Below, in pieces: positions 35,750 to 44,598 of a stretch of DNA of 64,000 bases. The notes under the pieces were generated by a model. It was given only the letters and a program-made list of their open reading frames with translations. It did no database searches and was not told where the DNA came from. The translations under genes were made by a program, and so were the position numbers. How positions within the stretch are numbered: position 1 is the stretch's first letter; every line of letters starts with the position of its first letter. The DNA comes from CAYTZN01 sp964442495 (lineage in GTDB: Bacteria; Pseudomonadota; Gammaproteobacteria; Legionellales; Legionellaceae): positions 62,001-126,000 of the forward strand of contig CAYTZN010000002.1 of the NCBI GenBank assembly GCA_964442495.1, written 5' to 3'.

Positions 35750-38167
35750 CTATATATCAATATTTTCCGCATCAAGCGCATTGGTTTCAATAAATTCGCG
35801 TCTAGGCTCAACTTGGTCGCCCATCAGGGTAGTAAATATTTCATCTGCGGCCACAGCGTCTTCTATCTTAACTTGCATCATACGGCGTGCCTCCGGATCC
35901 ATCGTGGTTTCCCACAATTGATCAGGATTCATTTCCCCAAGACCTTTATAGCGTTGAATGGTTTGTCCGCGTTTGGCTTCATCCATTAACCACGTAAGAG
36001 CCTGCTCAAACGAATCAACCGCCAAGGATTTTTCACCCCGTTTGATAATGGCACCTTCTTCCACCAAATGATGCAACTTACTGCCTAAGCTTGTCATTTC
36101 CTTATAATCTTTGGAAAGGAACAACTCAACACTTAATGCAATGCTGTGATCCATGCCATGCTGAGCAATGATCACTTGTGGTGTGTACTGATCTTTTTCT
36201 TCATTATGAAGCACGTTAACCGCAAATTTTTGTGTTTTGCTGTTTAACGACTGCAAGCTTAAATTCAATTGATTAGCCCAGTCACTTATCTTATTACAAT
36301 CTGAAAAATCAGCTAAAACCAACGTTGGCAAATAAGACAGGTGTTTCATAATACCTGCATTGTAGCGACGAGCATGGCGCTTCACTATTTTTTCAACACG
36401 ACGATATTGATAAACTAAATCGCCTAAAGCCGTTGAAATAATAGCTGGTGCATCTTTAGCTGGGTGAAAAGCCGCACCATCCAATGCTGTTTGAGTTAAA
36501 TAATCATAGAGAGCATCATCATCCTTCACATATTGCTCTTGCTTGCCTTGTTTTACTTTGTAAAGAGGCGGTTGCGCAATATAAATATACCCTCGCTCAA
36601 TCAACTCTGGCGTTTGCCGGTAGAAAAAGGTCAACAACAGCGTTCGAATATGTGAACCATCGACGTCAGCATCCGTCATAATAATAATGCGATGGTACCT
36701 AACTTTATCAGGATTATATTCATCAGGCCCAATACCACAACCCAGTGCCGTAATAAGAGTAGCCACTTCTTGAGAGGCGAGCATTTTATCAAAGCGAGCT
36801 TTTTCCACGTTAAGGATTTTACCTTTCAATGGTAAAATCGCCTGCGATTTACGATCGCGCCCTTGCTTCGCCGAACCACCCGCAGAATCCCCTTCCACGA
36901 GGTAAAGCTCGGATAGAGCAGGGTCTTTTTCTTGACAGTCTGCCAATTTACCAGGCAACCCAGCAATGTCTAAAGCCCCTTTTCGACGCGTCATGTCGCG
37001 TGCACGCCGTGCCGCTTCCCGTGCTCGAGCAGCGTCTATCATTTTACCAACAATGGCCTTCGCCATTGCCGGATTTTCAAGCAAGAAATCATTTAATTTT
37101 TCAGCAACCAGTGATTCAACCGCAGCTTTTACTTCAGACGATACTAATTTATCTTTGGTTTGTGATGAGAATTTTGGATCAGAAACTTTCACCGATAAAA
37201 CAGCAGTCAGGCCTTCACGTGCATCATCACCAATAGTGGCAATCTTTGCTTTTTTAGCATAGCCTTCATTTTCTATATAATTGTTTAACGTGCGCGTTAA
37301 GGCGGAGCGGAACCCAGCCAAATGAGTACCACCATCCCGCTGAGGAATATTATTGGTAAAGCAAAAAATACTTTCTTGGTAAGAATCATTCCACTGCATG
37401 GCTAATTCAACCACAATATTGTCTTTTTCTCCAAGCATAGAAAATACAACTGGCGTAACGGGTGTTTTATTACGGTTAAGATGCTCAACAAAGGCTTTGA
37501 TACCCCCCTCATAACGGAAGGTGTCTTGTTTGTCAGTACGTTCATCCAATAAGTGGATACAAACACCAGAATTAAGAAACGACAGCTCCCTCAACCGCTT
37601 GGTCAAAATATCGTAATGAAACTCAATGTTACTGAAAGTATTTGCACTTGGCTTAAACCAAATTTGCGTGCCTGTAGCTTCGGCATCCCCTGTGATAGCC
37701 AAAGGTGCATCCGGTACACCATGGCGATAATGCTGCTCGTACACCTTGCCATAACGATGAATAACTAAATGCAATTCCTCAGACAATGCATTAACCACCG
37801 AGACGCCAACACCATGCAACCCTCCAGAAACCTTGTATGAGTTATCATCAAATTTTCCACCAGCGTGAAGAATCGTCATGATAACCTCAGCAGCCGAGCG
37901 TCCTTCTTCTTTATGAATATCAACTGGAATGCCGCGGCCATCGTCTCTTACGGTAATGGATTCGTCTGCATGAATAATCACGTTAATAGCATGACAATGG
38001 CCGGCAAGCGCTTCATCAATGGAGTTATCTACCACCTCAAACACCATATGATGCAAGCCCGTACCATCGTCTGTATCACCAATATACATGCCAGGACGTT
38101 TTCTAACCGCATCTAGTCCTTTTAAAACCTTGATATTGGTCGAATCATAGCTGGTGTCAACGCTCAT
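35750..38167 (-). CDS. gyrB: DNA gyrase subunit B
   Basis: GyrB is the ATPase subunit of DNA gyrase. The 805 residues match the family. GHKL motifs DNSIDEALAGH, DDGRGIPVDIH and GGLHGVGVSVVNALS, the transducer region, and TOPRIM motifs EGDSAGGSAKQGRDRK and DADVDGSHIRTLLL are present. The extra about 165-residue insertion in the TOPRIM region typical of proteobacterial GyrB is visible. It follows an extended -10 promoter (see 38212) and is separated from recF by one unrelated gene. Confidence 0.98.
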   Translation of the reverse strand: MSVDTSYDSTNIKVLKGLDAVRKRPGMYIGDTDDGTGLHHMVFEVVDNSIDEALAGHCHAINVIIHADESITVRDDGRGIPVDIHKEEGRSAAEVIMTILHAGGKFDDNSYKVSGGLHGVGVSVVNALSEELHLVIHRYGKVYEQHYRHGVPDAPLAITGDAEATGTQIWFKPSANTFSNIEFHYDILTKRLRELSFLNSGVCIHLLDERTDKQDTFRYEGGIKAFVEHLNRNKTPVTPVVFSMLGEKDNIVVELAMQWNDSYQESIFCFTNNIPQRDGGTHLAGFRSALTRTLNNYIENEGYAKKAKIATIGDDAREGLTAVLSVKVSDPKFSSQTKDKLVSSEVKAAVESLVAEKLNDFLLENPAMAKAIVGKMIDAARAREAARRARDMTRRKGALDIAGLPGKLADCQEKDPALSELYLVEGDSAGGSAKQGRDRKSQAILPLKGKILNVEKARFDKMLASQEVATLITALGCGIGPDEYNPDKVRYHRIIIMTDADVDGSHIRTLLLTFFYRQTPELIERGYIYIAQPPLYKVKQGKQEQYVKDDDALYDYLTQTALDGAAFHPAKDAPAIISTALGDLVYQYRRVEKIVKRHARRYNAGIMKHLSYLPTLVLADFSDCNKISDWANQLNLSLQSLNSKTQKFAVNVLHNEEKDQYTPQVIIAQHGMDHSIALSVELFLSKDYKEMTSLGSKLHHLVEEGAIIKRGEKSLAVDSFEQALTWLMDEAKRGQTIQRYKGLGEMNPDQLWETTMDPEARRMMQVKIEDAVAADEIFTTLMGDQVEPRREFIETNALDAENIDI

Positions 38168-38211
38168 AAGGTGTCCTCGGTGCCAAAAATTAGGGGGCGA
38201 AAATGGCTCTT

Positions 38212-38220
38212 ATTATAGCA
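38212..38220 (-). promoter_or_regulatory. Extended -10 promoter element for gyrB
   Basis: On the minus strand the bases read TGC-TATAAT, a consensus -10 preceded by TGn, about 45 bases before the gyrB start. No good -35 hexamer is present, consistent with an extended -10 promoter. Confidence 0.5.
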
Positions 38221-38275
38221 TCATTCTACAATGGTTTATATGTGTCTGATATTGCCTCGAATCAAAAGCGCTGAT

Positions 38276-38321
38276 GCTCGCCAATTAATCTTTGTGTTAA
38301 CTTACCGCGCCATTGGCGAGC
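38276..38321. repeat. Perfect 10-bp inverted repeat upstream of gyrB
   Basis: GCTCGCCAAT (38276-38285) is repeated as its exact complement ATTGGCGAGC (38312-38321), with 26 bases between. It lies between the end of the small membrane-protein gene and the gyrB promoter. No adjacent T-run marks it as a clear terminator; it may be a protein-binding site or RNA structure. Confidence 0.5.
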
Positions 38322-38376
38322 TGTCTAAAAAAAGAACAAAAAATGATCTTAGTAGGTTAGTACAAGATAATTTCTC

Positions 38377-38958
38377 TTAATTAAACACAGCGGGTTGTCT
38401 TGATGAGTGCATATGATAATTTGGTTTCTCTGAATCACCCTCTTCATCACATGGCATGCTCGCGCGGCCACTGTTATCACTGAAGCGTTCTATATCCTGT
38501 GGCTTATACCCTTTTATCAGCGTCACGATGGGTCGTGTAATTAAGCTTACAACCGATTTGATGTAAATAAAGACGGATATAACATAAGCGGCTATTGAGC
38601 ACAGCAGATTTTTACCTGCTTTTTGAAAATGGTTACCGCCATCATTTTTAACCATCCCCATACGCATGGTTAAACCCACACAGGCTTCCCAAATTGCTAA
38701 TGCCAAAGTTGCACAAGCCGCTAATGAGGCCAAAGTGGTACCAAAAATAGCCCCACCCAGTTCGTCGACCCAATCATGTCCATCCCTTAAGGCCTGAAAC
38801 ACTTTAACGCGCTTCCATGATTCCTTAGCCAATACAGAAAATGTGTTTGGACCATGGACATCGTGCCATATTTGTTTTGCCTGATGCACATGGTAGCCTA
38901 AATGATCACCATAATTTTGAAAACAATTTTTCTTAGGATTGGGTTTTTTAAAAAACAT
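38377..38958 (-). CDS. Small membrane hypothetical protein
   Basis: The 193-residue protein has two hydrophobic stretches (about residues 68-95, IFGTTLASLAACATLALAIWEA, and 114-142, LLCSIAAYVISVFIYIKSVVSLI) and charged ends, with a Ser/Asp-rich C-terminus. I do not recognise the family. AGGGAG precedes the ATG. It is inserted between recF and gyrB, which are adjacent in many gammaproteobacteria, so it is a lineage-specific addition to the origin region. Confidence 0.65.
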   Translation of the reverse strand: MFFKKPNPKKNCFQNYGDHLGYHVHQAKQIWHDVHGPNTFSVLAKESWKRVKVFQALRDGHDWVDELGGAIFGTTLASLAACATLALAIWEACVGLTMRMGMVKNDGGNHFQKAGKNLLCSIAAYVISVFIYIKSVVSLITRPIVTLIKGYKPQDIERFSDNSGRASMPCDEEGDSEKPNYHMHSSRQPAVFN

Positions 38959-39202
38959 CGCTACTCCCTCATTATTTATCTTATTTTCAACGGCCTACAA
39001 AGTATACGAGGTTAAAGCTTAAGGCAATATTATATGGAAGATTATATTTTATAACGTGAGTTTAGATGGAAACTGATACTTTTAAATAAAAATCTCAGGG
39101 TTAGCTATCCGCTGACGCAGTTTGGTCAACAAAGCCCAGAGATAGAATAAATATCACTGAAAAAAATGCAACGCAAGAAATCATCATTAAAAGATCAATC
39201 AA

Positions 39203-40294
39203 CTATAATGTTTCACGTGAAACATTAACTTGGCGGATAGCTCCCTTTTCAACGCAGTAAGTGTTTGAGTCAAAGGAGTCCTGAAAAAAAGATAATGTCT
39301 TATCATCAATGGCGGTAACAAACAACTGTCCATTCAGTGTGGTTAGACAACGAATTAAACGTGATAAATGTCTTGAATCCAATTCCGCAGCTATATCATC
39401 GAAAAGATAAATACAATTTAAAGAGGAAAATGTTGCTTGAGCTAATTTTAGGGCTATTAATACAATTTTTTGTTGACCACGGGAAAGTGTACGCTGGGCT
39501 TTATGAAAATCTGTATTAAAATAAATTTCGGCCTGGTGTGGACCCGCGTGTGTGTATTGGCGTTGTAAATCCGTTGCAAATTGCTCAACAAGCAGCGCAT
39601 CCAACGGTTTTCCGGTGTTTCTTTTATCCCACCCCTTATAATACCGTAGCTGGCAGGGAACATCAGTCAGTTGTTTTAAAAGTGATTGAAAAAGGCTGCT
39701 CCACTCAGCAAAGTATCGCGAGCGCATCTCATCCAATTGATGGGCAAGATTCACGAGCTGAGTGTTCCACGGCACAAACTGTTGAAGTGGCGCTTTTTGG
39801 CGAAGCAATGCGTTACGTTGTTTAATCACTAAACGATAGGATTTCCACACGTCATGGTAAGAAGGTTCCACGTGAAACAATCCCCAGTCCAGTAGGGCGC
39901 GTCTATCTGACGGGCCAGCATCAATAATTTGAAAAATATCTTGATAAAAAATCTGTGAGGGCAAAAAATGCGCGAGCTCACTGCTGGTAAAGCAGGATTG
40001 TCTATTGAGCTTTACTTGGGTGGGTCCTGATGCTCGCTTTTGAATACTGATTGTTTCATTGGATGATGTTCGAGCAAAAACCGTTAGCGCGTCTTTTCCA
40101 TAACTAACCAAAGGAGATATTTCTCTTGTACGAAAGGAGCGACCACTACTAAGTATATACAAGGCTTCAAGCAGGGTGGTTTTGCCGCTGCCATTCTCGC
40201 CGTAAAAAAAATTGCATTTAGGATGAAAATGCAATTCAGCTGAGGAAATATTGCGTAAATGATGAATGTTTAAATCCGTAATAGATCTAAGCAT
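39203..40294 (-). CDS. recF: DNA recombination/repair protein RecF
   Basis: RecF is the SMC-like ATPase that helps load RecA at gaps. The ATG at 40294 directly follows the dnaN stop and gives 363 residues. Walker A GENGSGKTTLLEA, the signature LSRGQQKIVLIALKLAQ and Walker B YLFDDIAAELD are clear. The C-terminus ends NVSRETL because these codons contain a perfect parS site (39209-39224). It is in the dnaA-dnaN-recF operon. Confidence 0.97.
   Translation of the reverse strand: MLRSITDLNIHHLRNISSAELHFHPKCNFFYGENGSGKTTLLEALYILSSGRSFRTREISPLVSYGKDALTVFARTSSNETISIQKRASGPTQVKLNRQSCFTSSELAHFLPSQIFYQDIFQIIDAGPSDRRALLDWGLFHVEPSYHDVWKSYRLVIKQRNALLRQKAPLQQFVPWNTQLVNLAHQLDEMRSRYFAEWSSLFQSLLKQLTDVPCQLRYYKGWDKRNTGKPLDALLVEQFATDLQRQYTHAGPHQAEIYFNTDFHKAQRTLSRGQQKIVLIALKLAQATFSSLNCIYLFDDIAAELDSRHLSRLIRCLTTLNGQLFVTAIDDKTLSFFQDSFDSNTYCVEKGAIRQVNVSRETL
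39209..39224. promoter_or_regulatory. parS chromosome-partition site (perfect)
   Basis: TGTTTCACGTGAAACA is the exact 16-bp palindromic ParB-binding consensus. It lies in the last codons of recF, about 3.6 kb from dnaA's start. ParA/ParB genes are not in this window, although parS is often near oriC. Confidence 0.95.
39864..39879. promoter_or_regulatory. parS-like site, 14 of 16 matches
   Basis: GGTTCCACGTGAAACA within recF differs from the parS consensus at positions 1 and 5 only and keeps the central CACGTG. It is 655 bases from the perfect site, a spacing seen for parS clusters; binding is uncertain. Confidence 0.6.
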
Positions 40295-40297
40295 CAA

Positions 40298-41404
40298 TCA
40301 AATCTTCATCGGCATAATAATGTAAAAATAATGATTATCCTGTAGCGACTCAACCAAAATACTGCTGTCAGTATTGGACAAAGACAAACGTAATGGCCCT
40401 TCATGAATATGCTGGAGGACATCAAGCAAATAATTGGCATTTATGCCTATTTTTAACTCATCTCCAACGGTCTCTGCCAGCAGGGTCTCTATAGCCTCTT
40501 CTTGTTCTTGATTATTGGCAACTAATGTCAATTGGCCAGGTTGCAAATGTAGGAGGACCGCCCGTGATTTTTCGTGGGCTAAAATAATAATTCTCGATAA
40601 AGCTCGCTTTAATAGATCACGCTCGATGACCACATGCTTATCTTGTGCTATGGGTATAGCTTTGATGTAAGGGGGGAATCGTGCATCAATCAACTTGGTT
40701 GAAAAAATATATTGACTTGTCACCAATTTGAAATGACTTTTTCCTGCAGCAAGAAAAACATGTTCATCAGAAATATTATTAAGCAATCTCAGTATTTCCT
40801 GAACACCTTTGCGAGGAATGAGCAGCCGATGATGCTGATTGTTAAGTTGGCAAGGTAGCCTAGAAATAGCCATTCTGTGGCCATCTGTCGCAACCGCCGT
40901 TAAAGATTGCGAATCCAACTCCAAAAGCAACCCATTTAAAAAAACTCGAACGTCTTGCTGTGACATTGCAAAGTGCGTGGACTGCAATAAATGAATAAAG
41001 GCGCCGCGCTCAACGGAAAATTCAACATCGTTAACTTCATCTTCACTGTTGGGATAATCATCAGCAGGCAACGTTGCTAATTTGAATTTACTACGGCCTT
41101 CCTTGATGGTCACAATACCCGCATTAAAAGAAATAGTAGGGTTAGCATCATCATCCAGTGAGCGGATGATATCTATCATTTTTTTGGCGGGCACGGTCAC
41201 AACCCCAGTGCTCGTACGGCTTGTAACCGCAACAGAGCCCGTGATTTGAATTTCAAGATCCGTTGCCGTTAAGTGCAAATGCGTTTCTGTGAGTTTTAAT
41301 AAAATATTCGATAAAATGGCTAATGACTGTTTTTTATCGACAGCACCAGCAACCGTCAACAAAGGGTTTAGTAAATATTGTTTACTGATTGTTAATTCAA
41401 ACAT
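40298..41404 (-). CDS. dnaN: DNA polymerase III beta sliding clamp
   Basis: The beta clamp encircles DNA and tethers polymerase III. A TTG at 41419 is in frame, but the ATG at 41404 (MFELTISKQYLL) matches the family start and gives 368 residues. Three repeated clamp domains are recognisable, with TDLEIQI, VATDGHRMAIS and the C-terminal YIIMPMKI. The gene follows the dnaA stop and directly precedes recF. Confidence 0.97.
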   Translation of the reverse strand: MFELTISKQYLLNPLLTVAGAVDKKQSLAILSNILLKLTETHLHLTATDLEIQITGSVAVTSRTSTGVVTVPAKKMIDIIRSLDDDANPTISFNAGIVTIKEGRSKFKLATLPADDYPNSEDEVNDVEFSVERGAFIHLLQSTHFAMSQQDVRVFLNGLLLELDSQSLTAVATDGHRMAISRLPCQLNNQHHRLLIPRKGVQEILRLLNNISDEHVFLAAGKSHFKLVTSQYIFSTKLIDARFPPYIKAIPIAQDKHVVIERDLLKRALSRIIILAHEKSRAVLLHLQPGQLTLVANNQEQEEAIETLLAETVGDELKIGINANYLLDVLQHIHEGPLRLSLSNTDSSILVESLQDNHYFYIIMPMKI

Positions 41405-41415
41405 AGGAGTCTCAA

Positions 41416-42783
41416 TCAAGAAGATAATATACGCATCAAGTTTTTGTAATCTTCAGCAAAATCATTTCCCTCATGAACAAGCTCTTTGACTTTTCGACAC
41501 GCATGAATAACGGTTGTATGATCTCGTCCACCAAAATTATCCCCAATTTCCGGTAAACTATGGTTGGTGAGCTCTTTTGCCAAAGCCATTGCCATTTGCC
41601 GAGGCCTTGCAATGGAGCGACTGCGTCTTTTAGATAATAAATCAGCCATTTTAACTTTATAATACTCAGCCACTGTTTTTTGAATATTATCAATCGTAAC
41701 CAGCTTGTCCTGTAATGCTAGAAGATCGCGTAAGGCCTCATTAACAAACTCAATGGTTATAGGCTTTCCTGTAAAATGCGCATTAGCAATAACCCGCCGT
41801 AAGGCACCTTCTAACTCACGTACATTTGACCGAATACGCTTAGCAATAAAAAAAGCAACTTCATAGGGCAGTTCAATATTGGATAATTCTGCTTTACTGA
41901 TAAGAATAGCAACGCGTGTTTCAAGCTCAGGCGGCTCAACTGCCACTGTTAATCCCCATCCAAAACGAGATTTGAGGCGTTCTTCTACACCTTCAATTTC
42001 CTTAGGATAACGATCACTCGTTAAAATAATTTGTTGTTGCCCCTCAAGCAATGCATTGAACGTATGAAAAAACTCTTCTTGAGACCTGTCCTTACCGGCG
42101 AAAAATTGAATATCGTCAATAAGGAGTGCATTTAGTGAACGGTAAAACCGTTTAAACTCATTGATGGTATTGGTTTGCAACGCTTTTACCATATCAGCTA
42201 CAAATCGTTCAGAGTGGAGATAAAGCACTTTCGCTTCGGGATTATTTTTTAAAATAGTATTTCCAATAGCATGCATCAAATGTGTCTTGCCTAAGCCCAC
42301 ACCACCGTAAATGAACAAGGGGTTATAGGCGTCGCCAGGTCTCTCGGCAACCTGGGAGGAGGCCGCCCGTGCTAACTGGTTCGAGTTTCCTTCAACAAAG
42401 CTTTCAAAAACAAACTTTTTATTAAGATAACTGTTTTTATAATGGTCAGCTGACTTTTTAGAAGAAACTTTAGTCTGAGCAACAGAGGTAGGTGCTTGAG
42501 AAGGTTGAGGATCTACTACTACAGGTGCTCCGACTTTACTACCAATCTCAATACTGATTAATTTAATAGCATCCGCACTGAGCTGAGAAACCAACTCTTT
42601 GATTCTGTTATAAAAATTCTTTTTAACCCAATCGACAACAAAACGATTAGGTGCAAGCAAAACCAGGGTGCTATCCTCTGTCGAAGCCTCAGCTTGAAGA
42701 GGGCGTAACCATGTATTGAATTGCTGGGGGGGATACTCTTCTTGCAAAAGACCCAAACATTTCTGCCAAACGGTTGCAGACAC
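41416..42783 (-). CDS. dnaA: Chromosomal replication initiator DnaA
   Basis: DnaA binds oriC boxes and opens the duplex. It is 455 residues with the N-terminal DnaB-contact domain (VWQKCLGLLQEE), the AAA+ domain with Walker A GGVGLGKTHLMHA, Walker B LLIDDIQFFAGK, and domain IV with the DnaA signature FGGRDHTTVIHACRK. The start is GTG with AGGAG 6 bases before. It is transcribed away from oriC. Confidence 0.98.
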   Translation of the reverse strand: MSATVWQKCLGLLQEEYPPQQFNTWLRPLQAEASTEDSTLVLLAPNRFVVDWVKKNFYNRIKELVSQLSADAIKLISIEIGSKVGAPVVVDPQPSQAPTSVAQTKVSSKKSADHYKNSYLNKKFVFESFVEGNSNQLARAASSQVAERPGDAYNPLFIYGGVGLGKTHLMHAIGNTILKNNPEAKVLYLHSERFVADMVKALQTNTINEFKRFYRSLNALLIDDIQFFAGKDRSQEEFFHTFNALLEGQQQIILTSDRYPKEIEGVEERLKSRFGWGLTVAVEPPELETRVAILISKAELSNIELPYEVAFFIAKRIRSNVRELEGALRRVIANAHFTGKPITIEFVNEALRDLLALQDKLVTIDNIQKTVAEYYKVKMADLLSKRRSRSIARPRQMAMALAKELTNHSLPEIGDNFGGRDHTTVIHACRKVKELVHEGNDFAEDYKNLMRILSS

Positions 42784-43186
42784 AGCTTACTCCTAAAAAA
42801 TCTATACCCAAACAAGCAAAAAAAACCGCAAAGACTATTTAGAACACGGGTATTAGCAAGATTTTAGTGCGGCTAATGCTTACGTGGACAAGTCTTTAAA
42901 ATACAAGTGACAACGGCTACCTACGTTCAGAATATTTAAAATCACGTTTATTTCGGAGCAAGCTGTAACCTTGCGAATGAACAAGCTGTCACCAAAATAA
43001 ATAGTGCCATTGAATACACCCTGCAAGCAATAAAAAAACGACAATTAAAATTGATTAATGAATAAATGTCTCAGAAAGATAGATATATTCGCCTCTCTAA
43101 CTGAACGTCTAAAGCAAACGCGTATAGAAAAAACAGCGGAACAAAAGAGGATTATAACAAACAACAAAGGCACTGCCTATGGCCAT

Positions 43187-43195
43187 TGTGTATAG
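43187..43195 (-). promoter_or_regulatory. DnaA box-like site
   Basis: TGTGTATAG differs from the complement of TTATACACA (TGTGTATAA) at one base. It lies in the oriC gap. Confidence 0.5.
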
Positions 43196-43416
43196 ACTGC
43201 ATCCAAATATATGTCTAAACATAAAATACCCCGTTTAAAAGTGCGGGGATAACTGTTGTAAAACACCCGCCATAACCAGGGTACAACCTTTACGGTATTA
43301 GCGATAAATGATCTATTAAGTATTCACCCCCAATTAAAAAGGCAGGTTATTAACATCATAAAAATCATTTAACCATATGATAAATATATATTTTTAAGAA
43401 CAACAAACAGGAATGT

Positions 43417-43468
43417 CGTTCCTTATAATAAGAATAAGAGGTTATAAATAATAAATTTATTATAATTA
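43417..43468. repeat. AT-rich inverted repeat, oriC copy A
   Basis: CGTTCCTTATAATAAG (43417-43432), about 24 bases, then TTATTATAATTA (43457-43468). The arms TTATAATAA and TTATTATAA are complementary. The same design recurs 310 bases further on (copy B), which suggests a specific binding or unwinding module of the origin. Confidence 0.7.
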
Positions 43469-43553
43469 GCAAGAAAGATAAAAATAAGAGCGATTAAATG
43501 TGCGGTCAAAAAAAAATCATCTCCGTGAGAAATAAAAGTACGAAATTAAAAGA

Positions 43554-43562
43554 TGTGAATAA
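43554..43562 (-). promoter_or_regulatory. Consensus DnaA box
   Basis: TGTGAATAA is the complement of TTATTCACA, fitting TTATNCACA exactly. It lies between the two AT-rich inverted repeats. Confidence 0.65.
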
Positions 43563-43726
43563 CTACAGAAGTAATGATTCTAAAACACGTGGATAGATCT
43601 AGTGTATAGAAAAAAAGAGAGACTTTTATATTAGATATACTGCAACAACCAATAGATTCTTAACAGGTAAAAATCAAAATAACGTATTGATTTTAATATA
43701 TTAATCATGAATAACCACAGAAAATG

Positions 43727-43776
43727 CGTTCCTTATAATAAGTTACAAATTATATATTCTTAACTTATTATAATTA
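43727..43776. repeat. AT-rich inverted repeat, oriC copy B
   Basis: CGTTCCTTATAATAAG (43727-43742) is identical to copy A, followed after 22 bases by TTATTATAATTA (43765-43776). The arms TTATAATAAG and CTTATTATAA pair over 10 bp. The interior differs from copy A, so only the ends are conserved. Confidence 0.7.
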
Positions 43777-43842
43777 CACAAGCCCTAAAATTTAAAAAAA
43801 TTCACTGCTAAAAAATTTCATGTTTTATATTCACTTCCCCAT

Positions 43843-43871
43843 TTGACAGCCGCGACAAAGTTTTCTATCAT
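43843..43871 (+). promoter_or_regulatory. Sigma70 promoter for the rpmH operon
   Basis: TTGACA (43843-43848) and TATCAT (43866-43871) have the ideal 17-base spacing, 33 bases before the rpmH start codon. Confidence 0.75.
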
Positions 43872-43904
43872 TGCCAGCTCTGAAAAATTTAATACAGGTC
43901 TATT

Positions 43905-44039
43905 ATGAAACGCACCTTCCAACCCAGTAACCTCAAACGTAAGCGAGATCATGGTTTTCGTGAGCGTATGGCAACGCGTTCAGGTCGCTTAGTGATTAAG
44001 CGTCGACGTGCGAAGGGCCGTAAACGATTATCTGCATAA
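43905..44039 (+). CDS. rpmH: 50S ribosomal protein L34
   Basis: A 44-residue, highly basic protein: MKRTFQPSNLKRKRDHGFRE and ending KGRKRLSA, the L34 sequence. It is a structural protein of the large ribosomal subunit. It is first in the rpmH-rnpA-yidD-yidC-mnmE operon; rnpA begins 5 bases after its stop. Confidence 0.97.
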   Translation: MKRTFQPSNLKRKRDHGFRERMATRSGRLVIKRRRAKGRKRLSA

Positions 44040-44044
44040 CACAC

Positions 44045-44380
44045 GTGAACTGTTTTGATAAAACCCGCCGCTTATTAAAAAAAAGCGATTATGATGCTGT
44101 GTTTAATCAAGCAAAAAAATTGATAAATTCTGAATTTGTCATTTTGTACCGCGATACTACCGTAGGCCATGCAAGACTTGGCCTAGCCATTTCTAAGAAA
44201 ACCATAGCGAAAGCCCATGATAGGAATCGTCTTAAACGCCTTTTGCGTGAGACATTTCGTACACGGCATTTACCCTCGGTAGATGTCGTGGTTTTAGCTA
44301 GGCATGGTGTTGCTAAAGTACAAAACTCCTTGATTATCGACCAACTGGGCAATGCGTGGGACAAATTATGCAAAAAATAA
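44045..44380 (+). CDS. rnpA: Ribonuclease P protein component
   Basis: RnpA binds the RNase P RNA for tRNA 5' processing. It has 111 residues with the LLKKSDYDAVFN start, the LGLAISKK strand and the RNR motif in AHDRNRLKRLLRETFR. It starts at GTG, 5 bases after rpmH, and its end overlaps the beginning of yidD. Confidence 0.95.
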   Translation: MNCFDKTRRLLKKSDYDAVFNQAKKLINSEFVILYRDTTVGHARLGLAISKKTIAKAHDRNRLKRLLRETFRTRHLPSVDVVVLARHGVAKVQNSLIIDQLGNAWDKLCKK

Positions 44381-44598
44381 TTTGTTGTCTCATCAAGTTC
44401 TATCAATATTTGATTAGCCCGCTCTTAAGGCCTTGTTGTCGTTTTTATCCGAGTTGTTCGCAGTATGCTTTATCAGCCCTTGAGTACCACGGGACTTGCA
44501 AGGGACTTTGGTTAGCTTGCCGTCGGTTGTTGCGATGTCATCCCTGGGCCGAGGGCGGCTATGATCCTATCTTACCTAAATGTAAAGAGACGCTTTAA
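44368..44598 (+). CDS. yidD: Membrane protein insertion efficiency factor YidD
   Basis: A 76-residue protein with the family core YQYLISPLLRPCCRFYPSCS and YHG-KGLWLACRRLLRCHPW, ending GYDPILP. It assists YidC-dependent membrane insertion. The ATG at 44368 lies inside the rnpA 3' end (13-base overlap), and the stop shares one base with the yidC start. A GTG at 44356 is less likely. Confidence 0.94.
   Translation: MQKIICCLIKFYQYLISPLLRPCCRFYPSCSQYALSALEYHGTCKGLWLACRRLLRCHPWAEGGYDPILPKCKETL

Larger units (their letters stand above)
42784..43904. other. Replication origin region oriC
   Basis: A 1.1-kb AT-rich non-coding gap lies between the divergent dnaA and rpmH operons, the standard gammaproteobacterial oriC position. 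It contains one consensus DnaA box (43554-43562), near-boxes such as TGTGTATAG at 43187-43195, AGTGTATAG at 43601-43609 and CGTGGATAG at 43589-43597, many A/T runs suitable for unwinding, and a duplicated AT-rich inverted repeat (43417 and 43727). No protein gene is visible in it. Confidence 0.88.
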
